Assembly: GCF_003061515.1 (NCBI RefSeq)
Contig: NZ_CP028924.1
Coordinates: 2,232,001 to 2,296,000, forward strand
Source: Colwellia sp. Arc7-D
GTDB taxonomy: Bacteria > Pseudomonadota > Gammaproteobacteria > Enterobacterales > Alteromonadaceae
DNA length: 64,000 nt
Reading direction: 5' to 3'
Below, one piece after another: positions 10,401 to 20,500 of this stretch. Made by a program: the position numbers and the translations under genes. Numbering within the stretch: position 1 is the stretch's first letter; each line of letters starts with the position of its first letter. The notes beneath the pieces were generated by a model, which was not told the DNA's origin, ran no database searches, and saw only the letters and a list, made by a program, of their open reading frames with translations.

Positions 10401-11112
10401 GTCGAGCTGATTCGGTTGTTTGTTCGGTTACTTTAGCAAGGGCTTCTGCCATGTCATCTCGATAGAAGTCATAGGCATCACGCTCATCTAGCCAGTTAGC
10501 TGAAGTTAAGCTGGTAAATTCTTCTTGAAATTTAATAAATACACCGCGACTGTCTAACTCACGCTCTAAATGCGCAATATGGGGATGGTCACCACTAAAT
10601 CCCATTTGTTCGTTAAACACTTTAAGAAATACTTTTAGGATAGCATCGTCACCATCATCGGTATTAGCACGGCTGTCTATGTTAAATAATATGACAGTAT
10701 TTTCTTTGGTTACAGCTGTGTTGATTTCACTAATAAGGAAGCCGTCTTGAATTTTATCTTTAAAAAATTCAACAGCTTTTTTACTTTCACCACCATTGTG
10801 CAGCTCATTGCGAGCATCAATATTTTGCAAAAGGTATGAAAGGATTTTGATAAAATGTGACTTACCTGAACCAAAGAATCCGCTAACCCAAATTCCTAAT
10901 TTTCCTGAAGCAGCTTTAGCTTTTGGATCGCGAACTGAAGGCATGTAGCAGTCGAAGAATTTTTCAAAGTGCGTAAATAGCTCTTTAGTGACAACATATT
11001 CGTCTAATTCGGTAAATACAACGTGATCTTCTTTTTGGTCCGCTTTAACAACACCATTAATTTTACGTTCGATGTCTTTAGTGAATAAATCTTTAATTAG
11101 CATATTTGACAT
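7405..11112 (-). CDS. brxC: BREX P-loop ATPase BrxC
   Basis: This 1,235-residue protein begins with the BrxC hallmark (L-F-T-K-D-I-E-R-K-I-N-G-V-V-K-A) and has a Walker A G-F-F-G-S-G-K-S-H at about residues 78-86. A Walker B-like V-L-F-F-V-D-E-V-G-Q lies near residue 280. A large helical and coiled-coil C-terminus ends in a Pro-rich stretch around 1,165-1,185. Family knowledge: BrxC is the large AAA-like ATPase essential for BREX exclusion of phage DNA. Length fits BrxC (about 1,200). It lies 100 bp after brxB on the same strand. Either of two in-frame ATGs (11,112 or 11,103) could start it; the Shine-Dalgarno signal is weak for both. Confidence 0.95.
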   Translation of the reverse strand: MSNMLIKDLFTKDIERKINGVVKADQKEDHVVFTELDEYVVTKELFTHFEKFFDCYMPSVRDPKAKAASGKLGIWVSGFFGSGKSHFIKILSYLLQNIDARNELHNGGESKKAVEFFKDKIQDGFLISEINTAVTKENTVILFNIDSRANTDDGDDAILKVFLKVFNEQMGFSGDHPHIAHLERELDSRGVFIKFQEEFTSLTSANWLDERDAYDFYRDDMAEALAKVTEQTTESARQWVDQLENNFTLDVSNFCKWVKEYLDSNIERRVLFFVDEVGQFIGNNTQMMLKLQTITENLGTICEGRAWVVVTSQEDIDSVIGQMAGSKGHDFSKIQGRFERLSLSSSNTSEVIEKRLLEKEQPARELLAKLYDQKGDILRNQLAFDSTTTAELANYKDATSFIHSYPFVPYHYTLVQKIFEAIRKAGATGLHLSRGERSLLDAFQSAAKQVGNQSVGVLIPLYYFYPAIESFLDTSVKKDIDQAKEKDSISPFALNILKTLFLIRYVDVIKSTLDNLVTLCIGKVDEDRLALRRDIEQALNSLEQNLLIARQGDEYIFLTNEEKEIENEIRETEIELSDEIKKLSDVIFDEVLRRNKDYRYAENKQDFPVSRFCDGLPRDGSQESDLLVKVISPLDEANYKEYTSAFCANLSQDSGGSIIIKLANKSKIVDEIRTTVKTEKFIRRTTGNRPEQQQLLSQKSSENRKRNERIKTIVEDLLKDAEFYALGSEQNPKGSSISIILDEIYKYVIENTFSKLKLVKPFPGEIRREIQNTLIADDVGQIGLDLKAEEVNPLATLEVEKHITLADDTGRSITADDIVKRFSKRPFGWNDEEILLIMSRLALSNKITFQMRQQDVPLRNAYDNLIQVRKRAEMRVRRVKQQSEANLKRAAKLFKEFFGKNAPDSEKELFNTAQDNLNNMKTKLEAFSHKSSTGKYPGGKEIDCGIVMLAGLTELQSSFQFIEQFLASDNDLLDFEEDYQDLENFFETQFTTWQKLATSLTQEFDRNRNVLDKDDTANKALQELEAIYSNSRPYRYIRNIEPLIAKVAKVNEQLITEKRVHAKSRIEERIKEVTQQIEDAKAPSELSNKALRPLQLALKNLDGLQGIAEILQEQAESIHLLENAHDLINQYIGQQEAARLQAIKQAEIEARRKQQEAEQQSGTGSVDYEPTKPPVPPKAAEPIPKKIISVDTSSLLREVNLAGVIETEQDIDKYINALRDKLSTLVANNNKVRIK

Positions 11113-11212
11113 AGTTTATATTTCTCTAGTAATCCATTATTTTTGAAAGGGCTAAAGTCCTTTTCATTAATTTTATCAAGTAAAGTTCATGCGCTAATCT
11201 GGGCGCTGTGGT

Positions 11213-11806
11213 TTAAGGAACAAGCTTAAAAGCACGGTAATAACCATTTCCGTCCATCGTGCTAAAAGCTTTAAGTGTTAGTCCATCCCATTCACCAGGA
11301 TAAAATAATACGGTTGGTACATTGCCTACTTTTGCATGTAGAGCATTCAATAAGCCGTGGCCTCGAATGATTGGCCAAGCGCTCCCCAAACCATGTAATA
11401 GAATAAATTCCGTTTTTGAGTCGCCAGAATTATCTAAAACTATTTTATTAGCGATAAACTCTGCCACTCTATTTTGTTCAAGCGGGCCTTTTAACGCTTT
11501 AAATAGAGCATCATCGCCACGCTCTTTTTGGGTTTTAAATGCTCGTTCGGTTAGGTTTCTAGTTTCAAGCATTTCAAGAACCACCTCGAATAAATTGATA
11601 CTGGTAAACGTTCTGCCACGTTTTTGCATTTTATCCGTCATGAAAGCTATGTGCTCTCTTACCACTAGTTCTGATTCTGCCTGATAATCAAATACATAGA
11701 AACCAATTTCATTTCCTAAACCTTGATTATTTAGAAAGTCTGCACTTTCTATTTTTGGTATTATTTGATCTAGCCTAGCCGTTAAGCTTTTTTTATTATT
11801 ATTCAT
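11213..11806 (-). CDS. brxB: BREX protein BrxB (DUF1788)
   Basis: The 197-residue protein matches the DUF1788/BrxB pattern. It has an N-terminal L-T-A-R-L-D-Q-I-I-P-K-I-E segment, then F-Y-V-F-D-Y, then E-F-I-L-L-H-G-L-G-S-A-W-P-I-I-R-G-H, then L-F-Y-P-G-E-W-D-G near the C-terminus. Family knowledge: BrxB is a small core subunit required for BREX-1 activity, with no known enzymatic activity. Its place between brxA and brxC is canonical. Nothing appears broken. Confidence 0.95.
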   Translation of the reverse strand: MNNNKKSLTARLDQIIPKIESADFLNNQGLGNEIGFYVFDYQAESELVVREHIAFMTDKMQKRGRTFTSINLFEVVLEMLETRNLTERAFKTQKERGDDALFKALKGPLEQNRVAEFIANKIVLDNSGDSKTEFILLHGLGSAWPIIRGHGLLNALHAKVGNVPTVLFYPGEWDGLTLKAFSTMDGNGYYRAFKLVP

Positions 11807-11835
11807 TTATTTATCCCCGTTTCATTCCTTGAAAG

Positions 11836-12465
11836 TTAAACTTCCATTGCCGCTATAATATCTTCACGATCCATAACAGTGAGTAATGTTTTGACTTCCG
11901 GTAATAAGTAAACATTTTGAAGCTTTTTGCTACGTGTTGACTCGATATAACCTGCATCTGCCAATACTTTAAAAGCGACTTGAGATATTTTATAAGTAGT
12001 GGATGCTGTCATTTGGGTATACTCTGGAAACAACCGTGACCGATCATCCCAAAATGACTCCCAATCTGTACTATCAAGAACTTCGCGATACATTCGTTTT
12101 GCATCGTTATATACATTTCTCATAAAATCAGCGAGCATTGTTGAATTAAGTAATGTGGCAGCAAACATTAACTGAGTGGTAAGTTCTGTACTACCAAAAG
12201 CGAGTTGCTCAATGTACTCATCGCCCAAGCCTTCTAAACGTTTATTAATTGTCGCTGCGTTTCTTTTAGCTGAAGCGTCAGATCGCTTTTGTAGAATGTT
12301 TTGATTAACAATGGCATCTAACCATTCTTCTTTTGTTGGTTTTTTCAAAAGTAGCTCAGAAATTAACTGACTTTCTCGGATCATCAAACTACCACCGATT
12401 AAGTCGCCTAAGTATGCCTTACTACTTTTAATACTATCATTTTTTACATGTACTTTAGATGTCAT
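11836..12465 (-). CDS. brxA: BREX protein BrxA (DUF1819)
   Basis: The DUF1819/BrxA family is recognised from the Y-L-G-D-L-I-G-G-S-L-M-I-R-E-S-Q motif near the N-terminus, the Q-N-I-L-Q-K-R-S central stretch and overall length (209 residues). Family knowledge: BrxA is a DNA-binding NusB-like core component of BREX-1. I choose the ATG at 12,465 rather than the in-frame one at 12,480, because GGAAG lies at good spacing before it. This start overlaps the 3' end of the regulator gene by 11 bp, so the two are coupled. Confidence 0.93.
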   Translation of the reverse strand: MTSKVHVKNDSIKSSKAYLGDLIGGSLMIRESQLISELLLKKPTKEEWLDAIVNQNILQKRSDASAKRNAATINKRLEGLGDEYIEQLAFGSTELTTQLMFAATLLNSTMLADFMRNVYNDAKRMYREVLDSTDWESFWDDRSRLFPEYTQMTASTTYKISQVAFKVLADAGYIESTRSKKLQNVYLLPEVKTLLTVMDREDIIAAMEV

Positions 12466-13351
12466 TATAACTTCCCACATCTGCTTTATAACCTGGCGCT
12501 ATCGCTAAGTTTTCTGCCCCATAAAGAGTTTGACGGTTACGTAACCATAATTGATATTCACCACCTTTTAAAGACGCTTCAGATGTACAGTCTACATTCC
12601 AGCGTCTTAATAAATATCCAGCTAGCGCTGCACGAACATTTAGCCCTAGAACCTTATTTTCCATACCATAATCTAATTCTATAGCGGTTGGGTGTTTAAT
12701 GTTTTTAGGATGCGGTACAAGCTCTAAAGGCATCATTCGCATCCATTGGTGATCTTCGAGTTTATCTTCATTGGTACTTACATTCTGTGAAAGAATTGTA
12801 ACTTTGGAAATTCGTGTTATGACAAAGTCACGGAATGAATTTGATTTGCGATCATAAGCTCTAACATGCCACCTCAAGCCATTATCTACAATGCTATGTG
12901 CTACTAATTCGCGTGCAGCAGAGCCACTACTTAGTGATGTATAGATAATACTGACTGCTTTGTGATTAATTATCGCTTGGATAAGTCTTGCGACAATGAA
13001 TATGTCTGGAATATTAAGTTGGCTCGGCGCTGCAACCGGAAACGTTACTTCACCAATGGCATCGTAGCCATCGCTTATTTGATTCGCGAGTTTAGCCAAA
13101 GTTTTACGAGGATCGTGTGTAAACAATGGTTTGAAAGTATCACACTGAACATATATTCGCTGCTTAGTGTCATAAGACATGTTCTCTGGACAAAATTCCT
13201 TATAAAGGTTTAAATCGGCCGTCGCCCCAGACATCCCTTTCTCAAACTTAGTTACAATCTCATTGCGAGTAATTTTACCTACAAACAGTAATTTAAAATC
13301 AATATAAGCAAGCCTTTGTTTTTGTGCGTAATTTAGGTTGTCCAAATTCAT
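12455..13351 (-). CDS. brxR: WYL-domain transcriptional regulator of BREX (BrxR-type)
   Basis: This 298-residue protein has an N-terminal winged-helix region (residues 1-100, Q-K-Q-R-L-A-Y-I-D...). A WYL domain follows (about 115-200: V-S-I-I-Y-T-S-L-S-S-G, then L-R-W-H-V-R-A-Y-D-R) and a C-terminal WCX-like extension. BrxR proteins with this layout head BREX operons and act as ligand-responsive repressors in studied systems. Position at the 5' end, overlapping brxA, and divergence from the KfrA-like gene agree with that role. Repression of its own promoter is inferred. Confidence 0.88.
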   Translation of the reverse strand: MNLDNLNYAQKQRLAYIDFKLLFVGKITRNEIVTKFEKGMSGATADLNLYKEFCPENMSYDTKQRIYVQCDTFKPLFTHDPRKTLAKLANQISDGYDAIGEVTFPVAAPSQLNIPDIFIVARLIQAIINHKAVSIIYTSLSSGSAARELVAHSIVDNGLRWHVRAYDRKSNSFRDFVITRISKVTILSQNVSTNEDKLEDHQWMRMMPLELVPHPKNIKHPTAIELDYGMENKVLGLNVRAALAGYLLRRWNVDCTSEASLKGGEYQLWLRNRQTLYGAENLAIAPGYKADVGSYNDI

Positions 13352-13385
13352 TATGTTGTATGCATCAAGCTATTGAGTGAAGCTA

Positions 13386-13408
13386 GTGTGTATCAAAATC
13401 AAACACAC
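13386..13408. promoter_or_regulatory. Inverted repeat in the BREX/KfrA divergent promoter region
   Basis: GTGTGT and ACACAC arms (6 bp) are separated by 11 bp, 35 bp upstream of the BREX regulator start. Known BrxR operators are inverted repeats in this position. The arms are short and could be chance in AT-rich DNA, so this is a weak operator candidate. Confidence 0.35.
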
Positions 13409-13503
13409 CTCAACTATTTTATAAATTTTTTAATAATTTATTGATTTATCCGATTACTAAACTAAAGTTATTAAATAAACTAATTAAATTAAAGGTTCCC
13501 GAT

Positions 13504-14121
13504 ATGGCAAGGCATGCGGAAATATCGAAAGAAGAAATTATTAAAGCTGGTGTAGCAATAGAGAATGCTGGCAAAAGGCCTAACTCTGGCGCTATCAGAG
13601 TTCAACTTGGTAATCGCGGTGGATTTGCACGTATAAAAGAGGTTTGGGAAAGCTACGCCAACGAAAGAAGCTCTGAAAGTTTAAGTAATGATAATGAAAC
13701 AGATATAGAACTGCCTACTGAAATTCAAGAAAACCTTGATATAAATGTCAAACGAGCCATTAAAAACTTAAAAGATATTACTATCAATAGTTATAAAGTC
13801 GCACAACGATTAGCTGAAAAGCGTGTTTCTTCTACTATTGAAGAATATAAATCAAAGATTGAAAGTTTTGAAGAATCAGAACAGCAAGCTGGCATAGCCT
13901 TAGAAGCTTGCGATGATAAAATAGCAGATTTATATGATGAGTTAGAGCAGCTTCAAACCAAGAATGAGAAATTATTATCTGATAACTCTCACTTTTCAGG
14001 TCAAATAGAATCAGCCATGAAGCGAATTACTGATTTAGAAAAAAAAGAAAACGAATTTTTCGAACTGAAAGAGCAATACGGTAAATTGCTTGGAAAGTAT
14101 GAGATACTTGCCTCGAAATAA
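13504..14121 (+). CDS. KfrA-like DNA-binding protein with coiled coil
   Basis: About 205 residues starting at M-A-R-H-A-E-I-S-K-E-E. Residues 1-60 match the KfrA N-terminal DNA-binding domain (I-x-x-A-G...R-P-N-S-G-A-I-R-V-Q-L-G-N-R-G-G-F-A-R-I-K-E-V-W). The rest is a long alpha-helical coiled coil (about 85-200, heptads rich in E, K, L). An earlier in-frame ATG at 13,441 adds 21 residues unlike the family and is rejected. Family knowledge: KfrA proteins bind direct repeats and organise or segregate plasmid DNA; chromosomal homologues are frequent in islands. It is divergent from the BREX operon, with no downstream partner. Its function here is unknown. Confidence 0.8.
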   Translation: MARHAEISKEEIIKAGVAIENAGKRPNSGAIRVQLGNRGGFARIKEVWESYANERSSESLSNDNETDIELPTEIQENLDINVKRAIKNLKDITINSYKVAQRLAEKRVSSTIEEYKSKIESFEESEQQAGIALEACDDKIADLYDELEQLQTKNEKLLSDNSHFSGQIESAMKRITDLEKKENEFFELKEQYGKLLGKYEILASK

Positions 14122-14555
14122 TTGTACTTTTCATTTATTAAATAAGGCGTGGCTGCAAATTGATTTGATACTTAGAATACCAAACGTTCTAGATTATACC
14201 TTAAATATAAAGTAAATATAAAGTAAGTATAATTTGTAGTCGCTCAGACTGTATCTAACAATTCCGAGTGTCAGGGCGACAGAAATTCGCCATTACTTTT
14301 TAAAGAAAAAGCTTGTTAAAGGTCTCAGGGCGACGTGCCGAGCCAATGACATTAACCCTATTATTACTTCCAGCATTTATTCAAAACATTGCCCGCACGT
14401 CAAAGTGACGATGATGATTTAACAGATTTAATGCCGTGGAATGTGCAGCTAGACTTCGATTATAGCTAAGCGCACTACTTAATTGTGCGCTTACATTTAA
14501 AATAGACTTTTCTTTCAAACTATCACTGCCTGAATACTCAGATAGAAAGATATGA
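14122..14555. other. Intergenic region between KfrA-like gene and repeat lipoprotein
   Basis: It holds a short tandem repeat (TAAATATAAAG twice, about 14,200-14,223), two copies of TCAGGGCGAC (near 14,271 and 14,325) and the first copy of the long direct repeat (14,351-14,494). No convincing gene was seen. A short minus-strand frame runs through it, but only because the repeat has no stop in that frame. Confidence 0.6.
14351..14494 (+). repeat. Long direct repeat, copy 1 (flanks the giant lipoprotein gene)
   Basis: A 144-bp block nearly identical to 21,087-21,231 in the same orientation, with about five differences including one indel. It ends in a perfect hairpin: TAAGCGCAC, 9-nt loop, GTGCGCTTA (14,466-14,493). 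The pair brackets a 6.6-kb segment containing only the split repeat lipoprotein gene. Site-specific or homologous excision between the copies is possible. It does not carry canonical integron attC core sites. Confidence 0.9.
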
Positions 14556-17500
14556 TTAAGGCCAAATAGGTGGAATAAGCTTGCCATTGGAAAAATTATT
14601 GTAAATAGTCACGCTACTAACATCCCAACTTGACAGGTTGGCGCTAAAACTTTCTGCTTTCCAAAACATATAGCTCATGTCAACAACATGACTAACATCC
14701 CACGCAGAAATATCTTGGTTGAAAGAGATCGCGTTATAAAACATGGAACCCATGTTAGTTACATTGCTTACATCCCACATAGAAATGTCTTGGTTGAATG
14801 CGCTGGCACCAGAAAAAGTGCTATGCATATTAGTTACATTGCTTACATCCCACATAGAAATGTCTTGGTTGAATGCATTTGCTCCAGAAAACATGTAGTC
14901 CATATCAGTCACATTGCTTACATCCCAAGCTGAAATATCTTGGTTGAAAACGGTCGCGCCAGCAAAAGTGTTACTCATATCAGTCACATTGCTTACATCC
15001 CACGCAGAAATGTCTTGATTGAATGCGCTTGTTCTAGAAAACATGTAGTCCATATAAGTAACTTTGCTTGTATCCCAAGCCGAAATATTTTGATTGAATG
15101 AGCTAGCGCCACTAAACATGGCCCACATGCTAATTACATTGCTTGTATCCCAAGTGGCTAGATTTTGGTTAAATGAGCTTGCACCAGAAAACGTGTAGGA
15201 CATATGAGTTACATTGCTTACATCCCAAGCCGAAATATCTTGGTTGAATTCGATAGCGTTAGAAAACATTCCGTTGATATGAGTTACATTGCTTACATCC
15301 CACGCGGCAATACTTTGATTGAATGAGCTAGCGCCAGAAAACATATCAAGCATTAAGGTAACCTTGCTAACATCCCAACCAGATATGTTTTGATTGAATT
15401 CGCTTGCTCCTCGAAACATAGCAACCATGCTAGTCACATTGCCAACATTCCATCTAGAAATGTCTTGGTTAAATGAGCTAGCACCAGAAAAAGTCCAAAT
15501 CATACTTGTCACATTGCTTACATCCCACGCAGAAATGTCTTGATTGAATGCGCTCGCGCCAGAAAAAGTGTCACGCATACTTGTCACATTGCTTACATCC
15601 CACGCAGAAATGTCTTGATTGAATGCGCTTGCTCCAGAAAACATGTAGTCCATATCAGTAACTTTGCTTACATCCCAAGCAGAAATATCTCGGTTGAATA
15701 AGCTCGCGCCAGAAAAAGTCCAACGCATACTTGTCACATTGCTTACATCCCACGCAGAAATGTCTTGATTGAATGCGCTTGCTCCAGAAAACATGTAGCC
15801 CATATAAGTAACTTTGCTTACATCCCAAGTAGAGATATCTTGGTTGAAAGAGGTCGCGTTATAAAACATGGAACCCATGTTAGTTACATTGCTTACATCC
15901 CAAGTAGAGATATCTTGGTTGAAAGACATCGCGTTATAAAACATGAAACCCATGTTAGTTACATTGCTTACATCCCAAGTAGAGATATCTTGGTTGAAAG
16001 AGATCGCGTTATTAAACATGGTACCCATGTTAGTTACATTGCTTACATCCCAATTAGAGATATCTTGGTTGAAAGAGATCGCGTTATCAAACATGATACC
16101 CATGTTAGTTACATTGCTTACATCCCAAGTAGAGATATCTTGGTTGAAAGAGATCGCCTTAGCAAACATGAAATACATTGTAGTCACATTGCTTACATTC
16201 CAAGTAGAAATATCGTCATTAAAAGACGTAGCATCGACAAACATACCATCCATGTTTGTAACCAAAGATAAATCAGGTTCGTCTTGGGCCTTTATCGATA
16301 AAGAGTGACAACCATTAAACATCGATTGCATTGAAACCCAACGATTACTTCCCCATTGTGTGACCTCAGAAATATAGCACTGCGATTCTGGATACGAGAT
16401 ATTAAAATGTACAGAAGGTAATAAACCAGTTACAGTCAACTCATATTCACCATTAGATTCATATGTATGACTTGTATCACTAGTTAAATTTGTCGATTTG
16501 TAACCATCTCCCCAATCAATAGAGTAATTATAGGTATATTCATTATTAGTATAAAATTGAACACTATTACCATCTTCTATTTTTACTGTAAAAATAAATG
16601 GCTTCTCATTAGCATCTATTATGCTTGTATTTACAGTCAGAGAGGCTAAATTAGTTAACTCCCCTGTAGTTAATTGAATACGGTATGTAAGGGTTAATTG
16701 AGTGCCTTGTGTCACCGTTTCATCGACTTTTAATCCAAAGTGATTGAATTCATCAGCCCCTAAAGGGCTCAGGCCATCGCTCATAGTCTCAGTAAGTAAG
16801 TAGGCTTCAAAAGACTCATCTTTTCCTGACCACGTAACAATAGGAGCCAAAGGAAATTGATAAGAGCCACCTACTTGAATATTAATAGTCTTAGCTTGTG
16901 GGACTTTAGGTGAGGCTCTTGTTGGATGATAGCCTGAATAATCACTGCCAAGCTCGAGAGTTAATTCAAACTCAGCTAAGCTAGATAATTCATCGTTATC
17001 TGGATCTAAATCTTTGTCAGTATCGTCATTAGGATCAAGTCCGTAGAGAACCTCCCAAGCATCAGCCATTCCATCATTATCAGTATCTAAGTGATATCTG
17101 ATATCGTTAGGGAATACATCAATGGCATCGTCATAACCATCACCATCGCTGTCTAATAATTCTCTATAGCCAAAGCTAATATCAAGTTGGATAGGCGTGT
17201 TAATAAATGAACTAGTACTTTGAGAGTTATTTAAGGGAGCATCTCCCACATTAATATCTTTGGTAATAAAAACTGCTTTAGCAATTTTACTTGTTTGATT
17301 AGAGCTTTTTGCACTTGTTGATTTAGGTGTCGGCAAGTAGGCTTTTACTTTAATTGCTTTTCCACCATATTTTTTACATTTCAAGGCTTCTAATAATGGC
17401 TTACTGGCTCCTAAGACAACTTTCTTTGATGTTTTACCACTAGCTGTAAAGTGCCACGTAACATTTTCTACATTAACGAAGGTTGTCCCACCTGACTTAT

Positions 17501-20378
17501 CCATTCTGGTGAATTGATCATTACGTCCTTTAGCATTTAAGCGTAAACAATCTTTCTCAACTTCTTTCCTTATTTCCTTTGAATAACTCATCGGTCCCGC
17601 TTTAACCTCGTGAGTATCAACATCTATAGATTGAGTTCCATCACTATTTTTGTATACATCCCCTTTGTCTACAACAATATCATCTCTTCGTTTATTAACT
17701 AATTCACCAGCTTCTTTTCCATTGATATATTTTTTACCTTTGGGCGGTGTCATAGTAACTTCTTGTTTAGTGACAGCTCCTGATTCTTTAATCACAGATT
17801 CAACAAAATCTTGTGCATTTTTCCAATGCTCATTAAGAAGAGACCTATGAAATACACCGTTAAAAGCACCTACGTCGGGGGCTAAAGGCGGAGCTTTGAC
17901 CACTTCAATACTATCGTCATCAAGCAGGTTTTTTAATTTTTTTACATCTACGCCTTTCGCAATAGCTATAACTTCATCAATGGTAAAGCGAAGGGGAGCG
18001 GCAGAGGTATTAAATTCATTAGATAGTTGAATTGCATTTCTTTCTAATGATGTTGTATTACTTACAGAGCTACTTGCACCTTCATACATTAGGGCATCTA
18101 ACACATCCGCACCAATTAAGGTTGCCATGATTGAAATCTTTTGTGTGTTAGTGAATTTTGATGCATATTCAGATAACAGCTTTATGATTACATTAGCAAA
18201 TCGCTTATTGTTTCTAAACTTCTTAATTAAAGGAATTATCTTGGCATAAATCTTAGCTGCATCACCCCCAGCAGGAATCAAAGAAACCAAATCTAATACA
18301 GCATCATCAAAACGACCATAGATTAAATTTGCAGTTAAATCTCTGGCAGTTAATGGAATATCAGCAATAGGAGCAAAGGCGGCAAACATTCCTGTTATTT
18401 GTCCTATCGCTTGGTAAGAGTTTTTAGCCTCAAACGCAGACCCTTTTTTTAGTCCATAGCCTATATGTGTTATTTTGTATTCTGTAAATAAATCAGCTCT
18501 ACTTATGGCTTTATTATAAAGTGCAAGCTGATCAGAATAATTATTAAAATTTATATATTTAAATTCATTGGTACCATATCCATTATGAAAGTGACTACGC
18601 AAAGTAAAATTATTCATTCCTAGCTGTTTAACTTTTTCTAGCTGTGATGACCATATGGCAATACTTGCCTTATTAAATATTTCAGAGAATATGCCATCGG
18701 TTTGTTTTTCTAATAAGTAATTAATGGTTAACTCTATCTCTTCAATACCTTCATAAGTATCTATAACATTAGGTGTGGTTGGATCTAAACCTAAATCAAC
18801 AACGCCATCATCACCTAAATTAGGAAACGCAACTTCACCTGATAAGTAATATTCCATACCGTCCATCAGGCCATCACCGTCTGTATCTGGATCGGACGGG
18901 TCTGTTTCAAGATAGAGCTCTTGTTTGTCCAACAAACCATCATTATCAGAATCTTTAGAGTTTGAGTTTGTACCTAAAAAGTATTCATCAGCATCGCTAA
19001 TCCCATCTTTATCTGAATCATCAGTTAATGGGTCTGAAACTTTTTTATATGTTTTTAAATAAGAAATACAGGCTGATGATAAAAAGGGACCATCACAATA
19101 ATCAATATCTCCAGAATGACTATTCAGTGTACTAGTCTTTTGCGACTTACCAGTTGTTAAAGAAGATGGCGAATTCGAACCTATATTTAACCAACCTTGT
19201 AATTCATCATTATCATTAAGGGAATCAGAATCAGAATCGGCGAGCAAATAATTAGTTTGAACAATATTACCTTCATCATAAATAACGAAGCCTAATAGTT
19301 CATCAACATCAAGCAATGTGTCTGAATCGGTATCAGTATCAGACATCCACTCATTATATTTACCATTCACAGTCTTACGAACTCCGGCTTGCGAAAGAGC
19401 ATGCTCGTAGAATTCTATTTCAAGTAAAACGCCTTCTAGTTGCTTATTGTTCAAACACGAAGTTGTATCATTATTTGCATCACAATTACTTAAAGGCTTA
19501 CCGATGGTTATGGGCATAAACGCAGAGTATTCAGGAATGCCTTCTAAGGCTTCTCTTTGCTGATAGGGCTTACCATTTAGATATATCGTGAACTGACTAT
19601 CTTGCTTTACAAGCGTTACGGCTGTGGGTTTATTAGAAGGTTGGTCAATAAATATGTAATTGTAGTTACCTAAGCTTTCAGTATTTTCTTGTGATAATAA
19701 AACACCTTCTTTATCTATCCGATCAAAATATAACGTAAGACTATAATTATTGACGTTAACATTAGGTGAGAAAACAATAGCGCCAGTGGTATTAATCAAC
19801 ACCCCTGATTCTTCGATATGAGAACCAATGGTATAACTAGGATTGCTACCTAAATTAATGGCTCGACTTCCCGTTGTACTTGAAAAATCAAATTTAAAAT
19901 TTGGCGATAAGTTTTCCTTTGTAAAAAAACGTTCATATAAAGCTTTACTCGTTTCCGTGTTAGCAATAACAAAAAGAATTGAGCTTAAAATATTACTTGA
20001 AGTAAGAGATGAGTTGGTTATATATGGACTTTTATTAAATGAGACCTTTTGAGATAAAGTTGAAATTTCTTCTGATTGAAGCCCCATAAGCTCTTGGACT
20101 GTAGCTTTTACTGTTATTGAATCATTTGTAGCATCCAAGTTATCAATCATACTGTCGGGAACTGGCTGTAAGCCTAACGTATTATCATAATAAAATATTT
20201 TTGTACTTGTGGAATCTGTTTGTGTGTTCAGTGTTAACGATATTGGTTCGATAAAACTTGCAGGTAAATCTATAATATCTAGTTGATATGAGGAAGGGAC
20301 CGTAAAGGAGTCATCAGCCGGTACTATTTGGTTTACTGTCACATTAAAATGTTTTTTTAAGTTCGGAGTCGCATCCAC
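14556..20378 (-). CDS. Giant BspA-type repeat surface protein (main part of a frameshifted lipoprotein gene)
   Basis: A 1,940-residue frame that opens from a GTG with no signal peptide. In-frame coding sequence continues upstream to about 20,530, where the N-terminal lipoprotein part lies in another frame. Domains in order: a LamG-like beta domain (about residues 160-340); thrombospondin-3-like calcium repeats (D-x-D-x-D-G, about 350-510); a helical region with possible membrane-associating segments (640-800); a segment with R-R-D-D-I-V-V and H-E-V-K-A-G (about 895-930), suggestive of a PD-(D/E)xK fold; more calcium repeats (about 1,075-1,130); a PKD-like region; and 22 tandem 25-residue BspA/DUF285 repeats (14,610-16,260) with consensus M-x-x-M-F-S-G-A-S-x-F-N-Q-D-I-S-x-W-D-V-S-N-V-T. 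Such proteins act as surface adhesins. The rest is inference. Confidence 0.85.
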   Translation of the reverse strand: MDATPNLKKHFNVTVNQIVPADDSFTVPSSYQLDIIDLPASFIEPISLTLNTQTDSTSTKIFYYDNTLGLQPVPDSMIDNLDATNDSITVKATVQELMGLQSEEISTLSQKVSFNKSPYITNSSLTSSNILSSILFVIANTETSKALYERFFTKENLSPNFKFDFSSTTGSRAINLGSNPSYTIGSHIEESGVLINTTGAIVFSPNVNVNNYSLTLYFDRIDKEGVLLSQENTESLGNYNYIFIDQPSNKPTAVTLVKQDSQFTIYLNGKPYQQREALEGIPEYSAFMPITIGKPLSNCDANNDTTSCLNNKQLEGVLLEIEFYEHALSQAGVRKTVNGKYNEWMSDTDTDSDTLLDVDELLGFVIYDEGNIVQTNYLLADSDSDSLNDNDELQGWLNIGSNSPSSLTTGKSQKTSTLNSHSGDIDYCDGPFLSSACISYLKTYKKVSDPLTDDSDKDGISDADEYFLGTNSNSKDSDNDGLLDKQELYLETDPSDPDTDGDGLMDGMEYYLSGEVAFPNLGDDGVVDLGLDPTTPNVIDTYEGIEEIELTINYLLEKQTDGIFSEIFNKASIAIWSSQLEKVKQLGMNNFTLRSHFHNGYGTNEFKYINFNNYSDQLALYNKAISRADLFTEYKITHIGYGLKKGSAFEAKNSYQAIGQITGMFAAFAPIADIPLTARDLTANLIYGRFDDAVLDLVSLIPAGGDAAKIYAKIIPLIKKFRNNKRFANVIIKLLSEYASKFTNTQKISIMATLIGADVLDALMYEGASSSVSNTTSLERNAIQLSNEFNTSAAPLRFTIDEVIAIAKGVDVKKLKNLLDDDSIEVVKAPPLAPDVGAFNGVFHRSLLNEHWKNAQDFVESVIKESGAVTKQEVTMTPPKGKKYINGKEAGELVNKRRDDIVVDKGDVYKNSDGTQSIDVDTHEVKAGPMSYSKEIRKEVEKDCLRLNAKGRNDQFTRMDKSGGTTFVNVENVTWHFTASGKTSKKVVLGASKPLLEALKCKKYGGKAIKVKAYLPTPKSTSAKSSNQTSKIAKAVFITKDINVGDAPLNNSQSTSSFINTPIQLDISFGYRELLDSDGDGYDDAIDVFPNDIRYHLDTDNDGMADAWEVLYGLDPNDDTDKDLDPDNDELSSLAEFELTLELGSDYSGYHPTRASPKVPQAKTINIQVGGSYQFPLAPIVTWSGKDESFEAYLLTETMSDGLSPLGADEFNHFGLKVDETVTQGTQLTLTYRIQLTTGELTNLASLTVNTSIIDANEKPFIFTVKIEDGNSVQFYTNNEYTYNYSIDWGDGYKSTNLTSDTSHTYESNGEYELTVTGLLPSVHFNISYPESQCYISEVTQWGSNRWVSMQSMFNGCHSLSIKAQDEPDLSLVTNMDGMFVDATSFNDDISTWNVSNVTTMYFMFAKAISFNQDISTWDVSNVTNMGIMFDNAISFNQDISNWDVSNVTNMGTMFNNAISFNQDISTWDVSNVTNMGFMFYNAMSFNQDISTWDVSNVTNMGSMFYNATSFNQDISTWDVSKVTYMGYMFSGASAFNQDISAWDVSNVTSMRWTFSGASLFNRDISAWDVSKVTDMDYMFSGASAFNQDISAWDVSNVTSMRDTFSGASAFNQDISAWDVSNVTSMIWTFSGASSFNQDISRWNVGNVTSMVAMFRGASEFNQNISGWDVSKVTLMLDMFSGASSFNQSIAAWDVSNVTHINGMFSNAIEFNQDISAWDVSNVTHMSYTFSGASSFNQNLATWDTSNVISMWAMFSGASSFNQNISAWDTSKVTYMDYMFSRTSAFNQDISAWDVSNVTDMSNTFAGATVFNQDISAWDVSNVTDMDYMFSGANAFNQDISMWDVSNVTNMHSTFSGASAFNQDISMWDVSNVTNMGSMFYNAISFNQDISAWDVSHVVDMSYMFWKAESFSANLSSWDVSSVTIYNNFSNGKLIPPIWP
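14610..16260 (-). repeat. 22 tandem 75-bp repeats encoding BspA/DUF285 leucine-rich-like units
   Basis: Each unit is 25 codons. Units 2-6 and 21 share the subtype [10 protein letters not shown], while units 7-20 are mostly S-G-A-S-x-F-N-Q-D-I-S. The two blocks suggest internal duplication. Identity is high enough at DNA level that slippage or unequal recombination could change copy number. Long frames on the opposite strand here are artefacts of the repeat. Confidence 0.9.
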
Positions 20379-20500
20379 TGTTAATTTTATTAAGTCATTA
20401 TTAACAAATATTAGCTCCTGAGAATCATTTAAGTCACTTACCCCATCATCATCTGAATCTGCCTTTAAAGGATTAAGGCCAAGTTGAACTTCTTCACCAT

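Noticed and set aside
14381..14587. 68-codon minus-strand gene across repeat copy 1
   Set aside because: The frame is open only by chance within the repeat; its start lies inside the end of the lipoprotein gene and the second copy does not carry the same upstream part.
14610..16260. Array of regularly spaced repeats that could suggest CRISPR
   Set aside because: Units are contiguous 75-bp coding repeats without unique spacers, all in frame with a BspA-type protein.
15765..16308. Long plus-strand open frames of 120-170 codons
   Set aside because: They lie opposite the tandem repeat array and repeat the same antisense peptide; no ribosome binding site.
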